Assembly: GCA_021739645.1 (NCBI GenBank)
Contig: JAIPBL010000016.1
Coordinates: 21,743 to 85,742, forward strand
Length of the DNA stretch: 64,000 bases
DNA from: Saprospiraceae bacterium
Lineage (GTDB): Bacteria > Bacteroidota > Bacteroidia > Chitinophagales > Saprospiraceae
Direction of reading: 5' to 3'
Shown: piece after piece, positions 27,424 through 36,166 of the stretch
Layout of the letters: every line of letters starts with the position of its first letter
Position numbering within the stretch: the first letter of the stretch is position 1
Notes under the pieces: generated by a model
Databases searched by the model: none
Seen by the model: only the letters and a program-made list of their open reading frames with translations
What the model was told of the DNA's origin: nothing
Program-made: the position numbers and the translations under genes

Positions 27424-29145
27424 ATGAAAAAATTTAGAATCTTAATATTGTCCTTTTTGACCCTTATCATTCTGGTAACGGCCTGCAAGGACAGCTTTCT
27501 GGATGTAGCCCCAACGGGCTCCCTCAGCGAGAACGAACTTTCTTCCAAAGCTGGCCTGGAAGGCTCTTTGATTGCCTCCTATAGCATGCTGCTAGGCCGT
27601 GGGGGTTTTTACACTGACGTTTCCAACTGGTTTTGGGGGGGCGTGGTCGGTGGCGATGCCAACAAAGGCACTAACGCCGGGGACCAATCACAAGTGAACG
27701 AAGTCCAAGCCTACAGCACACAAACCAACAACGGCTCTGTTTTTGAAAAATATAGGGCCTGTTACGAAGGGGTAGCCCGTGCCAATGCCACGCTGAAATT
27801 GGTAGGCAAAGCACAAGAAGGTGTCTCCGAAACAGACAAAACAAGGATTGCTGGGGAAGCGAGGTTCCTAAGGGGTGTTTACTACTTTGAATTGAAGAAA
27901 AACTTCAACAACACGCCATACGTGGACGAAACATGGGACGAGATTACACCCGTGAGCAACAGTGCAGACCTGTGGCCGTTCATCGAAGCAGACTTTCAGT
28001 ATGCTTACGACAACCTGCCAGAAGTGCAAAGTGGCGCAGGAAGGGCCAACAAATGGGCTGCTGCCGCATTCTTGGGCAAAGCCAAATTGTTCCAGAAAAA
28101 ACATGCCGAAGCCAAAACCCTGTTTGACGAAGTCATCACCAAGGGAGTCACGGCCAGCGGTGCACCTTATGCCCTGAACGCCAACTACTCCGATGCTTTT
28201 AATGCATCGAACGACAACAGCAGCGAATCCGTTTTTGCTTGTCAGGCTGCAGCTAATACTGGCAGCGTGAACAACGCAAATCCAGCCTTGGTTTTGAACT
28301 ACCCGAACGGTTCTTCTGGCCCGGAAAGGCCAGGTGGTTGCTGCGGCTTCAACCAGCCCAGCTTCGATTTGGCAAACTCTTTCCGTACCAGTGCCAATGG
28401 TTTGCCGCTGCTCGATGGTTCCTATAACAGCGCTGCCAACAAACTCGTTGACGACAGGGGCCTAAGCAGCTCCGATGCCTTCACGCCGGATGCTGGCCCC
28501 TTGGACCCGAGGCTCGACCACGCCATTGGCCGCCGTGGCATCCCTTACCTTGATTGGGGACCACACCCAGGTTTTGACTGGATTCGTGACCAAGCTTACG
28601 CTGGCGTTTACTCTCCTAAAAAGTTAATCTATTACAAAGACGGAGACGGATCGGAGCACGACGCAAGCTCATGGACTCCCGGCTACTCTGCCGTGAACTA
28701 CAACCTCATGCGCTTTGCCGATGTGTTGCTGATGGCTGCCGAGTGCGAAGTTGAACTCAACAACCTTGACAAAGCTCGGGAGTATGTGAACATGGTAAGA
28801 ACCAGGGCCAAGAACTCCCCGGTACTTAACGCCGCTGGAAGCCCGGCTGCCAATTACGTGATCAACACCTACACAGCATTCGCAAGCCAAGATGAGGCTA
28901 GAACCGCTGTTCGCTTTGAGCGCAGGCTTGAGCTTTCAGACGAAGGCCACCGCTTCTATGACCTAGTGCGCTGGGGCATTGCCGAGCCAACGCTGAACGC
29001 TTATTTGGACCACGAAAGGCCATTAACCAATGCTCCTTTTGCTGGCGCAACCTTCAAGGCAAACAAGAACGAATATTTGCCAATACCACAAAACGAGATT
29101 GACCTTCAGGGTGCAGATATTCTCATCCAGAACCCTGGCTACTAA
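27424..29145 (+). CDS. SusD-family surface lipoprotein
   Basis: The 573-residue lipoprotein has its lipobox at Cys21 (LVTAC). The classical SusD start KDSFLDVAPTGSLSENEL, the TPR-like repeat region (FLRGVYYFELKKNFNN) and the C-terminal motifs NYNLMRFADVLLMAAECEVE, RFERRLELSDEGHRFYDLVRWG and YLPIPQNEIDLQG are all present. It is the glycan-binding lid of the SusC porin encoded 160 bp upstream. An MSIMKK start at 27415 is nearly equivalent; 27424 directly precedes the signal sequence. A strong terminator follows. Confidence 0.93.
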   Translation: MKKFRILILSFLTLIILVTACKDSFLDVAPTGSLSENELSSKAGLEGSLIASYSMLLGRGGFYTDVSNWFWGGVVGGDANKGTNAGDQSQVNEVQAYSTQTNNGSVFEKYRACYEGVARANATLKLVGKAQEGVSETDKTRIAGEARFLRGVYYFELKKNFNNTPYVDETWDEITPVSNSADLWPFIEADFQYAYDNLPEVQSGAGRANKWAAAAFLGKAKLFQKKHAEAKTLFDEVITKGVTASGAPYALNANYSDAFNASNDNSSESVFACQAAANTGSVNNANPALVLNYPNGSSGPERPGGCCGFNQPSFDLANSFRTSANGLPLLDGSYNSAANKLVDDRGLSSSDAFTPDAGPLDPRLDHAIGRRGIPYLDWGPHPGFDWIRDQAYAGVYSPKKLIYYKDGDGSEHDASSWTPGYSAVNYNLMRFADVLLMAAECEVELNNLDKAREYVNMVRTRAKNSPVLNAAGSPAANYVINTYTAFASQDEARTAVRFERRLELSDEGHRFYDLVRWGIAEPTLNAYLDHERPLTNAPFAGATFKANKNEYLPIPQNEIDLQGADILIQNPGY

Positions 29146-29180
29146 TCCACTGGAAATAGCTTAGGCTTCTTCAAATGAAA

Positions 29181-29226
29181 AAGGGTACCAGTAGCGAAAT
29201 GCCGCCGCTGGTACCCTTCTTTTTTT
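29181..29226 (+). terminator. Rho-independent terminator of susC-susD
   Basis: The stem AAGGGTACCAG/CTGGTACCCTT, with further pairing inside, encloses a short loop and is followed by TCTTTTTTT. Confidence 0.85.
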
Positions 29227-29251
29227 GCGTAATTTTCTTTACAAAAAACAG

Positions 29252-29315
29252 GAATCATCCCGGATTCATGAATCAAATCGCCACGATGGGGCAATTTCAA
29301 AATCCGGGATGATTC
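29252..29315. repeat. 15-bp perfect inverted repeat with 34-nt loop
   Basis: GAATCATCCCGGATT (29252-29266) and its complement (29301-29315) lie between two convergent transcripts. Read on the minus strand the hairpin is followed by CTGTTTTTTG, so it can serve as terminator of the lipoprotein gene ending at 29329. Confidence 0.7.
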
Positions 29316-29328
29316 ATGTTTACCCCAA

Positions 29329-30057
29329 TTATTTCTTGACCAAATCATACTTCAACTTCCCGATTTCATACTTGAACTCGTCCTTGCTGCCTATGTCGTC
29401 AATTTCAAAAAGTTGCAAGTAGTTTCCCTCCATCTTGAAGGCATAAAATTCGGGCGTAAGACCTTCTTTCGAGAGCATGATTTGGTCGGCATGAACGTCC
29501 TCGGCCACGTAGTCGAGCAGCAGTTCGTAGCGATAGTAATCGTCTAACCCAACCACCGTGCCCTTCGGGTTAAATACCACTGTCTTGCCACCAAGGTCGT
29601 ACTTCCCGCCCACCAGCGTTGAGGCGATGACATTGAAGCCGGTGAAAGCATCGCCGAGGCGGACCATCACTGTTGCATCGAGATGGATGGAGCCGTCGGG
29701 CTGTGGCGTGAGGCTGTATTGATGCACCGCCGCGTTCATTGGGTCGTAGGCCTGTAAGCCGCCATCCTTTGTACGCAGGGTTAGTTGCTGCCCCTCGTGC
29801 CAGCCATAGCTCAGGTCAACCACCCATTTGGTGCTGTCTTCTTGGTGAAAAATAGCTGCCGCCACATCACCCGTCTTTTCCGCTGCTTTCATCGGCGACT
29901 TGGTGTTTTTCAGTTCTTGCCACCACGCGTCGTTGACCCAGTAGCCACCCAGGTTATCAGGTATTTTGGCTTGGCCACTGTTGTTGCCACTTGGGGCGTT
30001 GTTGCAACTGCCAAGCAAAAAAAGCAGGGCAATAATTGGGAAAAATCTGTTTTTCAT
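29329..30057 (-). CDS. lipoprotein of unknown function in the pentose/uronate locus
   Basis: The 242-residue lipoprotein has its lipobox at Cys18 (LLGSC). The mature part contains YWVNDAWWQELKNTKSPMKA, FHQEDSTKWVVDLSYGWHEG and KYDLGGKTVVFNPKGTV, and looks like a small beta-rich periplasmic or surface protein. I recognise no family. It lies 64 bp downstream of xylA on the same strand, probably in the same transcript, so it may belong to carbohydrate handling. The start is the ATG just before the signal peptide; the frame is open further upstream. Confidence 0.7.
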   Translation of the reverse strand: MKNRFFPIIALLFLLGSCNNAPSGNNSGQAKIPDNLGGYWVNDAWWQELKNTKSPMKAAEKTGDVAAAIFHQEDSTKWVVDLSYGWHEGQQLTLRTKDGGLQAYDPMNAAVHQYSLTPQPDGSIHLDATVMVRLGDAFTGFNVIASTLVGGKYDLGGKTVVFNPKGTVVGLDDYYRYELLLDYVAEDVHADQIMLSKEGLTPEFYAFKMEGNYLQLFEIDDIGSKDEFKYEIGKLKYDLVKK

Positions 30058-30121
30058 TTTTTGAAAATGCTTGATAATTAATTTTTTGAAACAAACCGCC
30101 GAACTGGAGTTCAGCGACACT

Positions 30122-31483
30122 TTACGCAAACCGGTTGATGATGTTCTCAAACAACTCCTGTTTGCCGCTGCGCTGCTTAGGCTCGCCGACCTCGTTGGCG
30201 ATTTTGGCCAAGTCTTTTAAGGACAGTTTGCCCTTTTCAAAATCCCGGCCCTTCCCTTTGTTGAAAGAAGCGTAACGCTCCTCCCTCAGTTTCAGGTATT
30301 CCGACTTCTCCAGCACGGCATCGGCGGCTAGCAAGGCCCGTGCGAAGGTGTCCATGCCACCGATATGGGCGTAGAAAATGTCGGCCAGATCGGTCGAGTT
30401 TCGGCGGGTCTTCGCGTCGAAGTTGATGCCGCCGCCCTGTAGGCCGCCGCTTTCCAGCAGCACGAGCATCGCCTCCGTCAGCTCCATCACGTTGTTCGGG
30501 AACTGGTCGGTGTCCCACCCGTTCTGGTAGTCCCCCCGGTTGGCGTCCATGCTGCCCAGCGCCCCGGCGTTGGCCGCCACCTGTAGCTCGTGCTGCATCG
30601 TGTGCTGCGCAAGCGTGGCATGGTTCACCTCGATGTTCAGCTTGAAATCGGCCATCAGGTCGTATTCCCGGAGGAAGTTCAGGCAGGTCGCCGCATCGAA
30701 GTCGTACTGGTGCTTGCTCGGCTCCATCGGTTTTGGTTCGATGAAAAACGTACCCTTGAAGCCCTGTTTGCGGGCATAGTCCCTCGCGATATGCAGGAAG
30801 CGGGCGAGGTGGTCGAGTTCGCGCTTCATGTCCGTGTTCAGCAGCGACATGTAGCCCTCGCGGCCGCCCCAGAAGACGTAGTTCTCGCCGCCGAGCTTGA
30901 TGGTGGCGTCGAGGGCATTGCGCACCTGCGCACCTGCGTAAGCCACCACCTCGAAGTCGGGGTTGGTGGCCGCACCGTTCATGTAGCGCGGGTGGCTGAA
31001 CAGGTTGGCCGTGCCCCAGAGCAACCGAACGCCACTTTCTTTTTGTTTTTCCTTGGCGTAGTCCGTGATTTTTTCGAGACGCTTGCCGCTTTCCTTGAGC
31101 GAATCACCTTCAGCAACGAGGTCGTAGTCGTGGAAGCAGTAGAACGGGATGCCCATTTTGGTGATGAACTCGAAACCGGCGTCCATTTTGTCCTTCGCCT
31201 GGTCCATTGGGTCTTTCGATTTCATCCACGGAAAGGCCTTCGTGCCGGGGCCGAAGGGGTCGCCGCCCGTGCCGCAGAGCGTATGCCACCAGGCCACCGC
31301 AAAGCGGAAATGCTCCTTCATTGCCTTTCCCCGCACTACCCTATCCTCGTTGTACCAGCGGAAGGCCAGCGAGTTGTCGGATTCCGGGCCTTCGAACTGG
31401 ATGCGGCCTATGCCCTTGAAGTATTCTTTTTTGCCGAGGGTGATGGTGGGGTCTGAGGTTTCCTTTACTTTCTTATTTGCCAT
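30122..31483 (-). CDS. xylA: xylose isomerase
   Basis: XylA converts D-xylose to D-xylulose with two divalent metals. The 453-residue length and motifs fit the class II enzymes. [11 protein letters not shown] holds the catalytic His118 and Asp119/Asp121, with [30 protein letters not shown] (metal Glu and substrate Lys), [18 protein letters not shown] and [20 protein letters not shown] further on. It is co-directional with xylB but separated from it by a KilA-N gene. The product is xylulose for XylB; the pentose phosphate pathway is presumed to follow. Confidence 0.95.
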   Translation of the reverse strand: MANKKVKETSDPTITLGKKEYFKGIGRIQFEGPESDNSLAFRWYNEDRVVRGKAMKEHFRFAVAWWHTLCGTGGDPFGPGTKAFPWMKSKDPMDQAKDKMDAGFEFITKMGIPFYCFHDYDLVAEGDSLKESGKRLEKITDYAKEKQKESGVRLLWGTANLFSHPRYMNGAATNPDFEVVAYAGAQVRNALDATIKLGGENYVFWGGREGYMSLLNTDMKRELDHLARFLHIARDYARKQGFKGTFFIEPKPMEPSKHQYDFDAATCLNFLREYDLMADFKLNIEVNHATLAQHTMQHELQVAANAGALGSMDANRGDYQNGWDTDQFPNNVMELTEAMLVLLESGGLQGGGINFDAKTRRNSTDLADIFYAHIGGMDTFARALLAADAVLEKSEYLKLREERYASFNKGKGRDFEKGKLSLKDLAKIANEVGEPKQRSGKQELFENIINRFA

Positions 31484-31564
31484 AAGTTATTGATTGTCAA
31501 TTTATTAAATTCCGTTGTTGGAAAAGTCATTGGAGAGGGTGGGGTTCAATTCGTAGTAAAGTAG

Positions 31565-32128
31565 CTACTCATCCCCTTTCTCTCTCAAAAAATTAAGCCT
31601 GTTCCTGTCTGGGTCTTGTCCGGGAATGGTATCGAGCCAGTTGCGGGTCTCGTCCACAAGGTTGGTGATGCGGCTGATATGCCATTCGAGGCTTTTTTTA
31701 GAAAATTCTTCCTCTTTGAGTCGTTGGAATTCCTTGATGAGGTAAATCTGGAACTTTGGGCTAAGCCAGTAACAAAAATTTATGGCGATATCCTTGTGAG
31801 CAAGCGTACCACCGCTGCGCCCAGCTTTGGACACCAGGCCAATAGCGCCGGTGGTTTCAATCCATTTTTTCGGCGACATGACAAACCTGTTACTGGCTGT
31901 CATTTCCAAAACCGTGTGCAATTGCACACGGTTTAAGTTTGGGTTGTGGAGCAGTTCCCATTCCCAGAGGTAATTAATGGTACTACTGTTTTTCATCCAA
32001 TTTTGGATAACGAATCGAGGTTCTTCGCTTGATTGCTTTGCAATATCCGTCAACGATATATAATCGTCCTCCTTCACCTGCTCAATGGTGATAGCCAAGC
32101 CTTGAACGTTGATGGTTTTCTTTTTCAT
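31565..32128 (-). CDS. KilA-N domain protein between xylA and xylB
   Basis: The 187-residue protein has a KilA-N DNA-binding domain: YISLTDIAKQ, IQNWMKNSSTINYLWEWELL, FVMSPKKWIETTGAIGLVSK, RSGGTLAHKDIAINFCYWLS and FQIYLIKEFQRLKEEEF. KilA-N proteins are common in phages and scattered in Bacteroidota genomes; their cellular role is unclear. It sits between xylA and xylB in the same orientation with about 80-95 bp on each side, as though inserted. The short C-terminal tail (TRNWLDTIPGQDPDRNRL) differs from the long tail of the related broken copy at 35178. Confidence 0.8.
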   Translation of the reverse strand: MKKKTINVQGLAITIEQVKEDDYISLTDIAKQSSEEPRFVIQNWMKNSSTINYLWEWELLHNPNLNRVQLHTVLEMTASNRFVMSPKKWIETTGAIGLVSKAGRSGGTLAHKDIAINFCYWLSPKFQIYLIKEFQRLKEEEFSKKSLEWHISRITNLVDETRNWLDTIPGQDPDRNRLNFLREKGDE

Positions 32129-32222
32129 AAAAATTTGATTCTCAGCGTTTTAACCAGGGGTACTGATTATAAATTCTGCCAAATAGTTGTATTTTAAGCT
32201 AAACGTGACCACTTAGTAACGT

Positions 32223-33731
32223 TTAAGCGATGGCCTTCGCCAAATCCCCTTCCCACGCCCCATACGCCGCACGGTACTCCCCTACCCTCTCCATCTCCGG
32301 CTCGTACCTCCCCGTCACCCGTACACTAGCCATCGCAGCCTCGATACTGGGGTAAATGCCCGTCGCCACGCCCGCCGCCTTGGCAGCGCCCACGGCCCCG
32401 GTCGTTTCCACCACGTCAATCGAACAGCCGAGCAAGGTAGCGATGGTTTTGGAAAAAACGGCAGACTGAAACAGGTTGTCGTTGCCAACCCGCATCACGG
32501 TGATGCCGAGGCCCATTTCCTTCAAAATCTGAACGCCGTACACGAACGAAAAAGCAATGCCCTCCAACCCTGCCCGGTACAGGTGCGCTGCCGTGTGGCG
32601 GTTCAGTTGCAGGCCGTTCACCTGGGCGCCGGGGTCGAGGTTGCCGAGCATCCGCTCCGCCCCATTTCCGAAGGGCAAAATCCTAAGCCCATCCGATCCG
32701 ATAGGCACGGAGGCCGCCAGCCGCTCCATGTCCGGGTAGCTGATGCTGCCCTGCCCCACTGTTTGGCGCAGCCAGCGGTAGAGGCTGCCTGCGCCGTTGA
32801 TGCAGAGGAGGATTCCTATTCGGTGATTGGTGATTGGTGATTGGTGATTGGACGGGCCGTGGGTTACATGGCAAAAGCCATTTACCCTCGACTGCAAATC
32901 ATACGTTGGCCTGTCCACGACGCCATAGACGACACCCGAAGTTCCACCCGTTGCAGCTACCTCACCGGGTTGCAGTACGTTGAGGCTGAGGGCATTGTTC
33001 GGCTGATCACCGGCACGGTAGGTAACTGGGGTGCCTTCGGCAAGGCCCGTGGCAGCAGCGGCTTCGGGGGTCAGCTTGCCCTGCAACGAGAAAGTGGGCG
33101 TCACGTGCGGCACCAGTTTTTTATCAAAACCAAAATAGTCCAGCACGATGTCGGCCACATCGTTTTTCTGAAAATCCCAGAGGATGCCCTCGCTGAGGCC
33201 GCTGGGCGTGGTCATTGGCTCTCCGGTCAGTCGCAGGGCGATGTAGTCGCCGGGCAACATGAAGTAACGGATTTTGGCGAAAATACCTGGCTCGTTTTCC
33301 TTCACCCAAGCCAGCTTGGCAGCAGTGAAGTTGGCGGGAGAATTGAGCAGGTGCGAGCGGCATTTTTCGTGGCCAATTTCATCAAATGCAAGATTGCCGT
33401 ATTGCACTGCCCGGCTGTCGCACCAGATGATGGAAGGGCGCAGTGGCTTCATTTTTTCATCCACAACGACGAGGCCGTGCATCTGGTAGCTGATGCCGAT
33501 GCCCTTTATTTCCGCTGGCGCAATGAGGCAGTCGGCCAACAGTTGTCGAGTAGCAGTGCAGACGTGCTGCCACCACTCGTCGGGGTCTTGTTCGGCCCAG
33601 CCGGGCTGGTGGGCTATCATTCCCATCTCCGTGGCGGGTGACTGTGCAACTGCCAAAGTTGCCCCTGTTTCCACCTCCACGAGTGCCGCTTTGATGGAGG
33701 AACTGCCGATGTCGTAGCCGATTAGGTACAT
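32223..33731 (-). CDS. xylB: xylulokinase
   Basis: XylB phosphorylates D-xylulose with ATP. The 502-residue FGGY kinase begins YLIGYDIGSSSIKAALVE (phosphate-1 loop) and contains GIGISYQMHGLVVVDE, IIWCDSRAVQYG, YRAGDQPNNALSLNV and GATGGTSGVVYG-like nucleotide loops. A family-atypical insertion of about a dozen residues (GPSNHQSPITNHRI) before GILLCINGAGSLYRW is encoded by a tandem heptanucleotide repeat. Activity may persist if this is a surface loop. The start is at 33731, 30 nt downstream of a TATTTTTG element. Confidence 0.92.
   Translation of the reverse strand: MYLIGYDIGSSSIKAALVEVETGATLAVAQSPATEMGMIAHQPGWAEQDPDEWWQHVCTATRQLLADCLIAPAEIKGIGISYQMHGLVVVDEKMKPLRPSIIWCDSRAVQYGNLAFDEIGHEKCRSHLLNSPANFTAAKLAWVKENEPGIFAKIRYFMLPGDYIALRLTGEPMTTPSGLSEGILWDFQKNDVADIVLDYFGFDKKLVPHVTPTFSLQGKLTPEAAAATGLAEGTPVTYRAGDQPNNALSLNVLQPGEVAATGGTSGVVYGVVDRPTYDLQSRVNGFCHVTHGPSNHQSPITNHRIGILLCINGAGSLYRWLRQTVGQGSISYPDMERLAASVPIGSDGLRILPFGNGAERMLGNLDPGAQVNGLQLNRHTAAHLYRAGLEGIAFSFVYGVQILKEMGLGITVMRVGNDNLFQSAVFSKTIATLLGCSIDVVETTGAVGAAKAAGVATGIYPSIEAAMASVRVTGRYEPEMERVGEYRAAYGAWEGDLAKAIA
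32823..32850. repeat. four tandem GTGATTG heptanucleotides inside xylB
   Basis: Four perfect copies are in-frame on the coding strand as a repeating Asn-His-Gln-Ser-Pro-Ile-Thr register. The unit is identical to that at 23114-23148 in an unrelated gene. Confidence 0.9.
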
Positions 33732-33760
33732 TTTGGAAGGAAAAAGTGAAATTGAGTTAA

Positions 33761-33768
33761 CAAAAATA
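33761..33768 (-). promoter_or_regulatory. possible -7 element (TATTTTTG) of xylB
   Basis: On the minus strand TATTTTTG fits TAnnTTTG and lies 29 nt before the xylB start. A TTTG sits upstream at 33783-33786, but the 14-bp gap is shorter than usual, so the call is tentative. Confidence 0.4.
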
Positions 33769-33827
33769 CAAGCCGGGAATATCAAAGTAAAAAGTGGGGG
33801 CTAGCTGCAAACCGCCTGCCGCCAAAC

Positions 33828-34994
33828 TCAAGCAAGCCCAGATGCGTAAGCCAAGCCCTTCTCCAAACCCCGCAGCTCTGCCAGCCCTCGCAGCCGCCCG
33901 ATGGCCGAGTAGCCGGGGTAGGTCTTTTTATCGAGGTCGTCGAGCATCTGGTGGCCGTGGTCTGGCCGCATGGGGATACTGCTGCCCCGCCGCTGCATGA
34001 TGGCCAATACTTCCCGTACCACGGCGGGCATGTCGGTGTCGCCGCCAAGGTGTTCGGCCTCGTGGAAATTGCCCTCGTTGTCGCGCTTCGTGTTGCGCAG
34101 GTGGAGGAAGTGGATATGGTCGCCAAACCGCTTGACCATACCGGGTAGGTCGTTGTCGGGGCGGGAGCCGTAGCTGCCCGCGCAGAAGCAAAGCCCATTG
34201 GCGGGCGACGGCGCTGCGGCCAGTAGTTCCGCCACGTCCTGCTCGGTACAGACCACCCGCGGCAGTCCCAGCATCGGGTATGGCGGATCGTCGGGGTGGA
34301 TGGCCAATTTCAAGCCTACCTCCTCTGCGACAGGGACTACCTCCTGTAAAAAATCGAAAAGATGCTTTTTTAGCTTGTTTGCATCAATTTTGGCGTAGCC
34401 CTGCAATGCCTCCAACACTTCGGCGGCAGTGAACGGCTCGTCGTCGCCGGGCAGGCCGAGCAGGATGTTTTCGTACAAAACGCGCCGCTCCTGGTTGCTC
34501 ATGGCATCGAAACGGGCTTTTGCTTTCACAATTTCTGCGGCAGTGTAATCGGCCTCAGCACCCGGCCTTTTCAGCAAAAACAGGTCGAAGGCGACGAAAG
34601 CGGCCCGCTCGAAGCGCAGCGTCCGGCTGCCGTCCGGCAATGGAAACGAGGGATCGGTGCGGAGCCAATCGAGGATGGGCATGAAGTTGTAGGTGACGAC
34701 CTTTATGCCGCACTCGGCGAGGTTTTGGAGGTTTTTTTTATAGCTTTTAAGGTAGGTCTTCCAGTCGCCGCTCTGTTTTTTGATGTCCTCGTGCACGGGC
34801 AGGCTTTCCACCACCGTCCAGGTCATTCCCACGGCTTCTATCTGGTTTTTGCGCTTCGCAATTTCCTTCACCGACCATACATCGCCGTAGTCAATATGGT
34901 GGAGCGCTGTCACCACGCCCGTGCAGCCCGCCTGGCGGATGTGCCAGAGCGTGACGGGGTCTTCGGGACCGTACCAACGCATGGTTTGTTCCAT
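33828..34994 (-). CDS. uxuA: mannonate dehydratase
   Basis: UxuA dehydrates D-mannonate to 2-keto-3-deoxygluconate in glucuronate catabolism. The 388-residue length is close to the E. coli enzyme. Diagnostic stretches are [76 protein letters not shown] and [11 protein letters not shown], which contain the metal-binding His/Cys/Asp residues. ATG 34994 matches the family start; an upstream MFL start is possible. It lies 97 bp upstream of xylB on the same strand. A glucuronate isomerase and fructuronate reductase are not in the window. Confidence 0.93.
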   Translation of the reverse strand: MEQTMRWYGPEDPVTLWHIRQAGCTGVVTALHHIDYGDVWSVKEIAKRKNQIEAVGMTWTVVESLPVHEDIKKQSGDWKTYLKSYKKNLQNLAECGIKVVTYNFMPILDWLRTDPSFPLPDGSRTLRFERAAFVAFDLFLLKRPGAEADYTAAEIVKAKARFDAMSNQERRVLYENILLGLPGDDEPFTAAEVLEALQGYAKIDANKLKKHLFDFLQEVVPVAEEVGLKLAIHPDDPPYPMLGLPRVVCTEQDVAELLAAAPSPANGLCFCAGSYGSRPDNDLPGMVKRFGDHIHFLHLRNTKRDNEGNFHEAEHLGGDTDMPAVVREVLAIMQRRGSSIPMRPDHGHQMLDDLDKKTYPGYSAIGRLRGLAELRGLEKGLAYASGLA

Positions 34995-35177
34995 TAAAAA
35001 CATACGTACTGAGCATTGTTGCCACCGAATTTGCTTGGATGGCCATGTTGTGTCGAAGGCTGTCCAAACAAATCCGGTGGTCATATTGGGGTGCAAATAA
35101 AGCCATTTTTGGGGAGCAAAAGGTTGTTCTCCTGTTGTTAGGCAGCCATTTTGCTATTTTTGCGAAAACAAACTGCG

Positions 35178-36160
35178 ATGGCAAAAAACACCATAAACGT
35201 TTAAGGGATTGAGGTCAGGGTGCAGCAAACGGAGCATGGGGATTTTATCTGCCTGTCGGATATCGCCAAGGTCGTTGACCAGCCCACCAGCTATACCTTG
35301 CGGAAACTGGGCCACCGTGGATTTCTTGGGCGTTTGGGAGTCGGCCTACAATCCGAATTTTAATGAGGCTGTCTCACAAGTAAACATAAAATATTCAACA
35401 CAGGATTTTTTAAACCTATGTGTTAAGATTAAATTCTGCCATGTTTTTCAAAAAGTGACTTATGAGACAGCCTCATTAAAAATGAAAGCGGTTCCAATTC
35501 ATTTGCACTGGCTGCCGGGGAATGGGCTGAAAAGACCAAGGCTATTGGTATTAACTCCCCCGCTGGGCGGTATGGTGGCACCTACGCCCACTTCGATATT
35601 GCCGTCCATTTCTGCAACTGGCTCAGTCCAGCTTTTTATGTGTATTTCGTAAAGCAGTTTAGGGAACTGAAGGAATCGAATGCAGCCCACATTGGCGAAA
35701 AATGGGACCTCCGCCGGGAACTGGCCAAGGGCAACTACTTCATCCACACCGTCGCCGTGCGCACCAATATCGTGCCCGTGCTGGATTGGAGCACCAAGCG
35801 GGAGGGGCTTACTTCGCCTCCGAGGCCGACCTGCTCAATGTTGTCATTTTTGGCACCACCGCCAAAAACTGGAAAATAGGCAACCCTGACAAGAAGGGCA
35901 ATTTGCGCGACTTTGCCACCGTCACCGAACTGCGTGTGCTCGCCAACATGGAAACCATCAACGCTACCTTGATTGAACAGGGTTTTACCAAAGAAGAGCG
36001 CCTGCTCATTCTTTCGAAAAGAACCGAAAGAGAGTTCGCCATTTTGGAGGAGGTGAAACAGATTGGCGAACAAAAGAAATTGAAGTTACACGGACTGATT
36101 GCCTGTGCTTCTCCAATTTTTTACCAGAAAAGCCAACTGAAAAAAAGCACGGACTGGTAG
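35178..36160 (+). pseudogene. broken KilA-N gene: nonsense codon, frameshifts and a MITE-like insertion
   Basis: Pieces of one KilA-N protein can be read in three frames. MAKNTINV is followed by TAA where the intact paralog at 31565 has a Gln, then GIEVRVQQTEHGDFICLSDI. A frame change near 35305 leads to FLGVWESAYNPNFN. The reading is then cut by a 124-bp inverted-repeat element. After it come NESGSNSFALAAGEWAEK and RYGGTYAHFDIAVHFCNWLS in the first frame. One more shift near 35815 leads to AYFASEADLLNVVIFGTTAK and the tail ending at 36160. A few residues expected between NPNFN and NESG are missing, so insertion came with a small deletion. It is clearly decayed. Confidence 0.88.
35358..35481. 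mobile_element. 124-bp MITE-like element inside the KilA-N pseudogene
   Basis: The terminal inverted repeats are 24 nt long with one mismatch (35358-35381 and 35458-35481), reading TTTTAATGAGGCTGTCTCA inward. The interior is AT-rich and has no gene. If the core starts at TGAGGCTG, it is flanked on both sides by TTAA. No longer target duplication is visible. The GAGGCTGTCTCA end resembles ends of some insertion sequences (IS5/IS1182-like), but the parent is not in the window. Confidence 0.8.
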
Positions 36161-36166
36161 TCCGTG
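36141..36166 (-). terminator. Rho-independent terminator of uxaA
   Basis: Read on the minus strand, CACGGACT/AGTCCGTG is an 8-bp stem with a 3-nt loop followed by a T-rich run (GCTTTTTTT), starting one base after the uxaA stop codon. Confidence 0.85.

Noticed and set aside
35209..35652. 147-codon frame spanning the inverted-repeat element
   Set aside because: It combines out-of-frame KilA-N sequence, element sequence and out-of-frame tail; it is part of the pseudogene.
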